Below, piece after piece: positions 33,583 to 38,660 of a DNA stretch of 38,660 bases; positions within the stretch are counted from its first letter, which is position 1, and each line of letters opens with the position of its first letter. Source of the stretch: Candidatus Sulfotelmatobacter sp. (lineage in GTDB: Bacteria; Acidobacteriota; Terriglobia; Terriglobales; Acidobacteriaceae); NCBI GenBank assembly GCA_030040965.1, contig JASHOT010000342.1:1-38660 (forward strand), read 5' to 3'. The translations under genes and the position numbers were made by a program. The notes below the pieces were generated by a model. That model ran no database searches and was not told the origin of the DNA. It worked only from the letters and a program-made list of their open reading frames with translations.

Positions 33583-34839
33583 ATGATCCAGGCCAACGAT
33601 CGTTGCCTTTCTTTCGCGTTCAAACGGAATTGCAGCCTCAGATCGCCGATTCGTCGCATCGCGTTATCCTGCGCCCTCGTGGCCGCTTGCCTGCTCATGT
33701 CCATCACTGCAACCGCACAAACCTTCACGAGTCTTTTCGATTTCAATTACCTCGACGGAGCCTATCCCTACTACGGCTCGCTCATTGTCGGCCCGGGCGG
33801 CAACCTCTACGGTACGACATGGTTTGGCGGTGCCTATGGGTACGGGACTATTTTCCAGGTTACTCCGGCCGGCGCCGTGACCACGCTCTACAACTTCTGT
33901 CCCCAGTACAGCTGCGCTAACGGGGGTGGAAACCCGTATGCAGGGTTGACCAATGGGCAGGACGGAAATCTTTATGGCGTAACGGGCTATGGTGGTACGA
34001 ATGGCGACGGCACCGTCTTTCAAATCACTCCTGAAGGTACGTTCACAGCCATTTACATTTTTTGTACACAACCTGGCTGCGACGATGGCCTTCGGCCGGA
34101 GGCAGGACTAACTCTGGCCAAGAACGGCACCTTCTATGGCACTACCACCAATGGCGGCGCGAACGGATTCGGCACCATCTTCAACATCACGACAGAAGGA
34201 ACTTTGACAGTCCTTTACAGCTTCTGCGCTCAGACCGACTGCGAGGATGGATACGAAGTGTTTAATCCACTCGTCGAGGCGTCTAACGGAAATCTGTACG
34301 GCACCACAGCGAGTGGTGGCGCTCACGGTCGAGGCACCGTCTTCCAAATCACGTCCAGCGGCAAATTCACTGTTTTACACAGCTTCGACTACACAGATGG
34401 CGCCGGTCCTTACGGTGGATTGGTGCTGGCGTCCAACGGGAATCTGTATGGAACAACCGCAGGCGGCGGCACCGGCGACGGGGGAACGATCTTCTACATA
34501 TCCAAAGGCAATAAATTCCAAACGCTCTACAATTTCTGCTCTAAGGAATATTGTGCCGACGGTTCGGCGCCATTCGGGGCTCTAATCCAGGGCCAGAACG
34601 GCAGACTCTACGGCACAACTCTTGGCGGCGGCACAGATGGTTTGGGAACGGTGTTCGAATTTTCATCTGCCGGTGTGCTCACGACCTTGCATACTTTCAA
34701 CGGTATCGACGGGGGAGAACTCTTCGCCGGTGTGGCGCAGACGTCCAACGGCACCATCTATGGCACGACTATGCAGGGCGGGGATCTCCCCTGTAACCCG
34801 GGCTACGGCTGCGGCACTGTCTTCAGCATCGCACCATAA
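33583..34839 (+). CDS. secreted GloVer tandem-repeat protein (plus-strand copy)
   Basis: 418 residues. An N-terminal signal peptide begins after a basic stretch (SLRSPIRRIALSCALVAACL, cut near ATAQT). About seven repeats of ~50-55 residues follow, with recurring units GNLYGTTWFGGAYGYGTIFQ, GNLYGVTGYGGTNGDGTVFQ and GRLYGTTLGGGTDGLGTVFE; several carry a C-terminal paired Cys segment (YNFCPQYSC, YSFCAQTDC). This Cys-pair feature is absent from most repeats of the divergent paralogue. Family as above: probably a propeller, surface or periplasmic, role unknown. A promoter-like pair lies 108 bases upstream. The two GloVer genes are paralogues by repeat content, not a simple inversion. Confidence 0.87.
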   Translation: MIQANDRCLSFAFKRNCSLRSPIRRIALSCALVAACLLMSITATAQTFTSLFDFNYLDGAYPYYGSLIVGPGGNLYGTTWFGGAYGYGTIFQVTPAGAVTTLYNFCPQYSCANGGGNPYAGLTNGQDGNLYGVTGYGGTNGDGTVFQITPEGTFTAIYIFCTQPGCDDGLRPEAGLTLAKNGTFYGTTTNGGANGFGTIFNITTEGTLTVLYSFCAQTDCEDGYEVFNPLVEASNGNLYGTTASGGAHGRGTVFQITSSGKFTVLHSFDYTDGAGPYGGLVLASNGNLYGTTAGGGTGDGGTIFYISKGNKFQTLYNFCSKEYCADGSAPFGALIQGQNGRLYGTTLGGGTDGLGTVFEFSSAGVLTTLHTFNGIDGGELFAGVAQTSNGTIYGTTMQGGDLPCNPGYGCGTVFSIAP

Positions 34840-35152
34840 CCTACACAGCTTGGATTTCTGCGGACTCGTTCGTGTGCGCCTCCGTGTCTCTGTGGTGAAT
34901 ATTCTTAATCCGGGTAGATCCGCAGCAAAGAAGTTGCCTCAGAGTCAAGTCGACTTTTTGTAAATTTTGAGGCCCAAAACGTACACGAAAGTGGACATTT
35001 CTTCCACAGCCCCACCCATCGAATCTTCACCCGCGTTTTTTCACGCACTCACCGATTCAATCACTTGCCGCGTCGGGTGGTGGCTTAAGTGTTTAAGACA
35101 GTACCCCGCGTCGCAATTTCTTTTTTTGCACAGTGTTCCCATAGGAACACTC
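34840..35152. other. noncoding region downstream of GloVer and fmt genes
   Basis: No gene is supported. It is a 313-base convergent gap. A 20-base inverted repeat AGTGTTCC-CATA-GGAACACT (35132-35151) lies immediately after the fmt stop on the minus strand and may be its 3' hairpin, though followed by A rather than T. Near 34875-34905 the phrase CTCCGTGTCTCTGTGGTGAA resembles a repeat relic known from many bacterial intergenic regions (from memory). Confidence 0.45.
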
Positions 35153-36091
35153 TCACCCTAGCTTCTCGCCGGCAGCCAGCCGGTAGCCGTGAATGAAGTC
35201 GCGCGCCAACGATCTTTTTTTTCCCTCCAGTTGCACCTCGATCACTTCAAGCGCAGTGTCGTGACCGCAACCCACCAGCATTCGATCACGGTTCACCACG
35301 AGTTCACCTTGTCGCGCGCTCTCGGCCACTGCCTTCACATTCAGGATCTGCAGATTCTTGCCGCGGAATTTCGTGTACGCACCCGGCCAGGGCTGAAATC
35401 CGCGCATGCGATTGACGATCTCCTGTGCGCTGCGAGACAAATCAATCAGGCCGTCTTCTTTCCTGAGGATCGGAGCGAGGGTGGCGTGGGCATGGTCTTG
35501 CTTACGGGGAGTGATCGAGCCAGCCTGCAGGCTGCGCAGCGTCTCCACCAGAAGTTGTGCGCCCATCGCAGCCAGCCGTGGAGCGACAGTCACGGCGGTG
35601 TCATCGGGCGCAATCGCAAGTTCTCTTTGCAGAAGGATGTCGCCGGTATCGAGGCCCGCATCGATGCGCATGGTGGTATTGCCCGTGACGGTTTCGCCGC
35701 TCGCGATGGCCCACTGAATGGGCGCTGCGCCACGATATTTCGGCAACAGCGATGCGTGCAGGTTGATGTTGCCCAGCGGAGCGAGATCGAGCATCCACTG
35801 GGGAATGATGCGGCCGTAGCCGACCACAATAATCGCGTCCGGCTTGATTGCAGCAAGCTGCGCACGAAATTCTTCGTTCGCTTTGATCTTGTCGGGTTGC
35901 GTTACCGGAAGGTTCAGCTTGACCGCAGCTTGTTTCACCGGCGAGGCGACCAGTTCAAGGCCGCGTCCCTTGGGACGATCGGGTTGCGTAACGACGAGAG
36001 CGATGCGATGCCGCGCAGCGGCGAGAGCTTCGAGCGCAGGCACAGCGAACTGTGGCGTGCCACAGAAAACCAGATGGAGCGATTGATTCAT
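35153..36091 (-). CDS. fmt: methionyl-tRNA formyltransferase
   Basis: 312 residues from ATG at 36091, since the family begins LHLVFCGTPQFAVPALEALA directly afterwards; a second in-frame ATG at 36115 adds eight residues made only of repeat sequence (TQWLNDS). The catalytic core has NINLHASLLPKYRGAAPIQW, with the SLLPKYRG folate-binding signature, and GLDTGDILLQ. The C-terminal tRNA-binding domain follows (GFQPWPGAYTKFRGKNLQIL). The enzyme formylates initiator Met-tRNA. Upstream, 99 bases separate it from def on the same strand, with a tandem octamer array covering the start. The usual def-fmt pairing is thus kept. Confidence 0.95.
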   Translation of the reverse strand: MNQSLHLVFCGTPQFAVPALEALAAARHRIALVVTQPDRPKGRGLELVASPVKQAAVKLNLPVTQPDKIKANEEFRAQLAAIKPDAIIVVGYGRIIPQWMLDLAPLGNINLHASLLPKYRGAAPIQWAIASGETVTGNTTMRIDAGLDTGDILLQRELAIAPDDTAVTVAPRLAAMGAQLLVETLRSLQAGSITPRKQDHAHATLAPILRKEDGLIDLSRSAQEIVNRMRGFQPWPGAYTKFRGKNLQILNVKAVAESARQGELVVNRDRMLVGCGHDTALEVIEVQLEGKKRSLARDFIHGYRLAAGEKLG

Positions 36092-36186
36092 TGAGTCATT
36101 GAGCCATTGAGTCATTCAGTCGTTGAATAGTCCGGCGAATCAAGGGTTTTAAATGACTCAATGACTCAATCGTCCAATGACTCATT
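36082..36186. repeat. two oppositely oriented octamer arrays between def and fmt
   Basis: Left array, 36082-36129: six octamers close to ATTGAGTC (ATTGATTC, ATTGAGTC, ATTGAGCC, ATTGAGTC, ATTCAGTC, GTTGAATA). Right array, 36155-36186: four units of its complement (GACTCAAT, GACTCAAT, CGTCCAAT, GACTCATT). The arrays are 25 bases apart and can pair to form a long hairpin. The left array contains both candidate fmt start codons. Confidence 0.9.
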
Positions 36187-36190
36187 TCCT

Positions 36191-36700
36191 CTACCACTCG
36201 CCCGCTTTCATCAGCTTTTTGATCTTGCGCTTCATCAGGTCGCGCTTGAGCGCGCTCAGGTGGCTGATGTAGAGCTTGCCATTGAGATGATCGGTTTCGT
36301 GCAGAAGAGCGCGAGCCAGCAACTCTTCGCCGGTTTTTTCAAAGACTTTACCGTCCACGTCCTGAGCACGAACCGTAACTTTGTTGGGACGAGAGACGTT
36401 TTCGCGGAAATCAGGAATGCTGAGGCAGCCTTCGCTCTGGGTGTGCTTGCCCTCGGTGCGAACGATTTCGGGATTGATAAGCACGAGCTTCGCGTTGGGA
36501 TCTTCTTTGAAAGTCACATCGATGACGGCGATGCGGCGTCCGATGCCGATTTGCGGTGCAGCCAGACCCACGCCGTGGGCCGCGTACATCGATTCGAACA
36601 TGTCGTCGATGAGTTTTTTCAGTTCGTGATCGAAGACAGTGACGGTTTGAGACGGCGTTTCCAGAACCGGATTGCCGTATTTCACGATGGGATAGATCAT
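36191..36700 (-). CDS. def: peptide deformylase
   Basis: 169 residues with all three metalloenzyme motifs: GVGLAAPQIG (motif 1, about residue 44), EGCLSIP (motif 2, about residue 92, Cys ligand) and HETDH in LLHETDHLNGKLY (motif 3, about residue 134, two His ligands and catalytic Glu). It removes the formyl group from nascent Met. The start at 36700 is ten bases after the stop of aroC and the genes run the same way, so aroC-def(-fmt) are probably one unit. The length and residues are standard; a C-terminal basic tail (KRDLMKRKIKKLMK) may contact the ribosome. Confidence 0.96.
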   Translation of the reverse strand: MIYPIVKYGNPVLETPSQTVTVFDHELKKLIDDMFESMYAAHGVGLAAPQIGIGRRIAVIDVTFKEDPNAKLVLINPEIVRTEGKHTQSEGCLSIPDFRENVSRPNKVTVRAQDVDGKVFEKTGEELLARALLHETDHLNGKLYISHLSALKRDLMKRKIKKLMKAGEW

Positions 36701-36710
36701 TCTTGTTTGA

Positions 36711-37883
36711 TTAGTAATTCTTTAACTGCTCACAGTATCCCTGAAAATTTCTGAGGATTTCGACCATGGAATCGCCGCCGAATTTTTCGAGCGCACATCG
36801 CGCCAGCGTAAGCGCGACCATGGCCTCAGCGGCAACGCCTGCCGCGGGAACTACACAGACATCGGAGCGCTCATACGCAGCCTTGACCGGCTCGCGAGTT
36901 GCAAAGTCGACCGACTGCAGCGGGCGACGCAGCGTCGAGATCGGTTTGAGATAGCCGCGGACGCGAAGTTCCTCTCCGTTGGAGACGCCGCCTTCAATGC
37001 CACCAGCGTTGTTGTGGCTGCGGGAGAATGCCGTGAAGCCTGACGTACCCGAGTAGCCGATTTCGTCGTGAACGGCGGAGCCGAAGGCGAATGCCGATGC
37101 GACGCCCGTTCCAATCTCGACCGCCTTGACGGCTTGCAGCGACATGACGGCGGCTGCAAGAAGAGCGTCGAGGCGCTCGTCCCATTGGGCGTAGGTGCCG
37201 AGGCCGGGAGGGACGCGCCAGGCCACGACCTCGAAAACTCCACCGATCGAGTCGCCGGTCTTCAGAACCTTGTCGACTTCTGCTTTCATGTGCTTTTCGA
37301 CTTCCGGGTCGGCGCAGTTAAGAAGAACTTCGTCGCGATCGTAGAGGGCGCGAATTTTTTCCCAAGGGACCTGACCGGTGACGGAGACTCCGCCGGTCGT
37401 CACGACGTGGCTGAGCACTTCGATGCCGAGCTCGCGCAGGAAAAGTTTGGCGATAGCGCCGATGGCGACGCGAGCGGCGGATTCGCGGGCCGAGGCGCGC
37501 TCGAGTACGTAGCGGGCTTCGGGAAAGTTGTACTTTAACGCGCCGGCAAGATCGGCATGGCCAGGGCGCGGGGATTTGACCTGCTTGTGTTTTTCCGGAT
37601 CGCCTTCACCGACGGGCAAGGATTCCTGCCAGTTTTTCCAGTCTTTATTCTCCAACCCAACAGCGATAGGAGAGCCGATGGTCTGGCCGTGATGAACCCC
37701 GGAGAGAATATGAGCGGTATCGCGCTCGATCTTCATGCGACCGCCGCGTCCGTAGCCCTGCTGGCGACGCCAGAGTTCGCGATCGAGGAAAGCCTGGTCG
37801 ATCTTCAAACCGGCCGGAATACCGGAGAGAAAGGCGGTGAGGGCCTCGCCATGCGATTCTCCGGCGGTGAAGTAGCGCAGCAT
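36711..37883 (-). CDS. aroC: chorismate synthase
   Basis: 390 residues starting MLRYFTAGESHGEALTAFLS, the family N-terminus with His in ESHG (FMN and substrate site). Further conserved stretches are RQQGYGRGGRMKIERD, SPRPGHADLAGALKYN, RASARESAARVA and HNNAGGIEGGVSNGE, all in the usual order. The enzyme performs the last step of the shikimate pathway, converting EPSP to chorismate. No ribosome site is visible before the ATG and the -10-like TACAAT is only nine bases upstream, so the message may be leaderless. It heads the aroC-def-fmt unit. Confidence 0.97.
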   Translation of the reverse strand: MLRYFTAGESHGEALTAFLSGIPAGLKIDQAFLDRELWRRQQGYGRGGRMKIERDTAHILSGVHHGQTIGSPIAVGLENKDWKNWQESLPVGEGDPEKHKQVKSPRPGHADLAGALKYNFPEARYVLERASARESAARVAIGAIAKLFLRELGIEVLSHVVTTGGVSVTGQVPWEKIRALYDRDEVLLNCADPEVEKHMKAEVDKVLKTGDSIGGVFEVVAWRVPPGLGTYAQWDERLDALLAAAVMSLQAVKAVEIGTGVASAFAFGSAVHDEIGYSGTSGFTAFSRSHNNAGGIEGGVSNGEELRVRGYLKPISTLRRPLQSVDFATREPVKAAYERSDVCVVPAAGVAAEAMVALTLARCALEKFGGDSMVEILRNFQGYCEQLKNY

Positions 37884-37892
37884 AAATTTTCG

Positions 37893-37923
37893 ATTGTACA
37901 GGGAGAACAGTGGTCAGTACCAA
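37893..37923 (-). promoter_or_regulatory. possible aroC promoter, near-leaderless
   Basis: Minus-strand TTGGTA (37923-37918), a 19-base spacer and TACAAT (37898-37893) lie nine bases before the aroC ATG. The spacer is longer than ideal, and no ribosome binding site separates it from the start codon, which fits a leaderless transcript. Confidence 0.35.
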
Positions 37924-37957
37924 GTGACGGGCTTCTTACGAATGGGTAAAACCGATT

Positions 37958-38060
37958 CCCCTCAGGGGCTAAAGCCCGCATTTCTTGTGCGCCAGGGCGG
38001 CAGCCTTCGGCGCGCTTCGGTTGCTCAGGGCAGGCTCAAAAATTGAAGCCGGCCCCTTCC
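37958..38060. repeat. composite intergenic repeat, copy C (inverted relative to A)
   Basis: On the minus strand the modules run GGGAAGGGGCCGGCTTC, the 44-base core (38040 down to 37997, 42/44 identical to copy A) and GCGGGCTTTAGCCCCTGAGG. Module order is the same as in copy A, so the copy is inverted as a unit. It separates aroC from the response regulator region. Confidence 0.85.
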
Positions 38061-38084
38061 CAAAAAACAATTGTTCGGCTCGTT

Positions 38085-38110
38085 CCGGGGCGTCATTCCC
38101 GACGCCCCGG
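38085..38110. repeat. perfect GC-rich hairpin
   Basis: CCGGGGCGTC (38085-38094) and GACGCCCCGG (38101-38110) pair completely around ATTCCC. No T-run follows on either strand, so it is more likely another palindromic repeat unit than a terminator. Confidence 0.7.
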
Positions 38111-38343
38111 ATCCCTTCCCAAAACCACCAAGACGGACAACGCCTTCAAGGCAAGCGCTCCCCCAGGCGATGTTTAAGCCGGATTCCTGAAACGGCACGT
38201 GGCGCTGATTTTCACAGCTGACATGGCGGGGATGCGCGGTAAAATAGTTCTACGATTTGATGGCCGCTCCCGTCTGAGTGATCCTGCGCCAAAGAGTCAA
38301 TTTTTTTCTGGCCGATATTTTCTCTGGCATATAAGGAGGAACT

Positions 38344-38660
38344 GTGTCCCCCCACGCACAGATCCAGAGTGAGAGTGAGTTTCGCGATCAGAAGATACGC
38401 TGCCTGTTGGTGCACGACCACGTCCTGCTGCGGCAAGGATTGCGACGCCTGCTTGAAGACGAGCCGGACATGGAGGTTGTGGCGGAGGCCCAGAGCAGCG
38501 CCGAGGCGGTGATCAAGGTCGCAGAGCATCATCCGGAAATTGTGATTACAGATGCGCGCTTGTTTGACTGCACTGCCGAAGAGGTGGAGCGACTCGTGGC
38601 GCAGGCATCGGAGCAATCGAAGGTGCTGTTTCTCGCGCAAGCGGACGAGACAGACGGATA
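38344..38660 (+). CDS. response regulator receiver domain, NarL/FixJ-like (3' end outside window)
   Basis: GTG start at 38344 with AAGGAGG five bases upstream; 105 residues are visible and the frame runs off the end. The receiver fold is clear: IRCLLVHDHVLLRQGLRRLL, then MEVVAEAQSSAEAVIK and EIVITDARLFDCT, with the phosphoacceptor Asp in ITDA. The first residue of the usual acidic DD pair is His (VHDH), and the Thr/Ser after beta-4 is replaced by Ala (KVLFLAQAD). The sequence of beta-1 and helix-1 is nearest to NarL/FixJ regulators, in which a LuxR-type HTH follows; that part is not visible. No sensor kinase is in view. Confidence 0.85.
   Translation, partial: MSPHAQIQSESEFRDQKIRCLLVHDHVLLRQGLRRLLEDEPDMEVVAEAQSSAEAVIKVAEHHPEIVITDARLFDCTAEEVERLVAQASEQSKVLFLAQADETDG

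Larger units (their letters stand above)
37924..38343. other. noncoding region upstream of aroC and the response regulator
   Basis: No gene is supported in this stretch. It holds composite repeat copy C (37958-38060), the palindrome AACAATTGTT near 38067-38076, a 10-bp perfect GC hairpin at 38085-38110, and just before the response regulator a T-rich AT stretch (GATATTTTCTCTGGCATATA) ending in a strong AAGGAGG. Confidence 0.5.

Noticed and set aside
35132-35151. Rho-independent terminator of fmt
   Set aside because: The stem is good, but on the minus strand it is followed by a run of A, not T, so it is only noted as a hairpin in the gap.
36082-36186. Possible CRISPR-like array
   Set aside because: Units are 8 bp with no spacers and occur in two opposite orientations; it is a simple tandem/inverted repeat.
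1-38660. tRNA or rRNA genes
   Set aside because: No cloverleaf with a GGTTCGANNCC-type arm or rRNA-like sequence was noticed in the gaps; a covariance-model scan would settle this.

Overview
The window reads as a chromosomal segment from a member of the Acidobacteriota (Terriglobia-like). The clues are a 1,300-residue TonB-dependent receptor with an N-terminal carboxypeptidase-regulatory-like domain and an Oar-like layout, two secreted 'GloVer' tandem-repeat proteins, a DUF3857/transglutaminase protein, secreted beta-propeller proteins, GC-rich codon use, and dense interspersed palindromic repeats. Taxonomy is inferred from gene content only. No phage, integrase, transposase, CRISPR array, tRNA or rRNA was seen.

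Layout. 1-2.9 kb (minus): a truncated DUF3857/transglutaminase protein, a small conserved-looking protein, a TMEM175-like channel and a VOC protein. 2.9-5.3 kb (plus): a copper-type P1B ATPase broken in several places. 5.4-8.7 kb: two convergent carboxylate transporters, a short-chain fatty acid permease (plus) and an L-lactate permease (minus). 8.8-12.0 kb (minus): an ABC exporter ATPase followed by an unusual ABC-2 permease-amidohydrolase fusion. 12.05-14.5 kb (minus): a [NiFe]-hydrogenase large subunit that lacks its first residues and its small subunit but keeps its maturation protease and a possible upstream CRP/FNR-type site. 14.5-20.1 kb (minus): TonB receptor and APC permease. 20.2-22.7 kb: a 56-residue zinc-ribbon protein (plus), a secreted cupin, and an overlapping winged-helix regulator/membrane protein pair. 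22.8-27.5 kb: a secreted PQQ-like beta-propeller, a DUF2905 protein and gyrA. 27.8-30.5 kb: two tandem secreted proteins sharing a C-terminal domain, a PASTA protein and a small basic protein. 30.5-37.9 kb: housekeeping genes rsmB, fmt, def and aroC on the minus strand, with two divergent GloVer genes placed between rsmB and fmt. 38.3 kb to the end: the start of a response regulator with an altered phosphorylation pocket.

How it fits together. aroC-def-fmt looks like one transcription unit, and rsmB with a PASTA protein recalls the def-fmt-rsmB-prkC neighbourhood of other bacteria without the kinase. The transporters suggest use of lactate, short-chain fatty acids and amino acids. The strongest oddities are the ABC-2/amidohydrolase fusion, the headless hydrogenase, palindromic DNA carried in frame inside rsmB, octamer tandem repeats that supply the fmt start codon, and a three-locus composite intergenic repeat.
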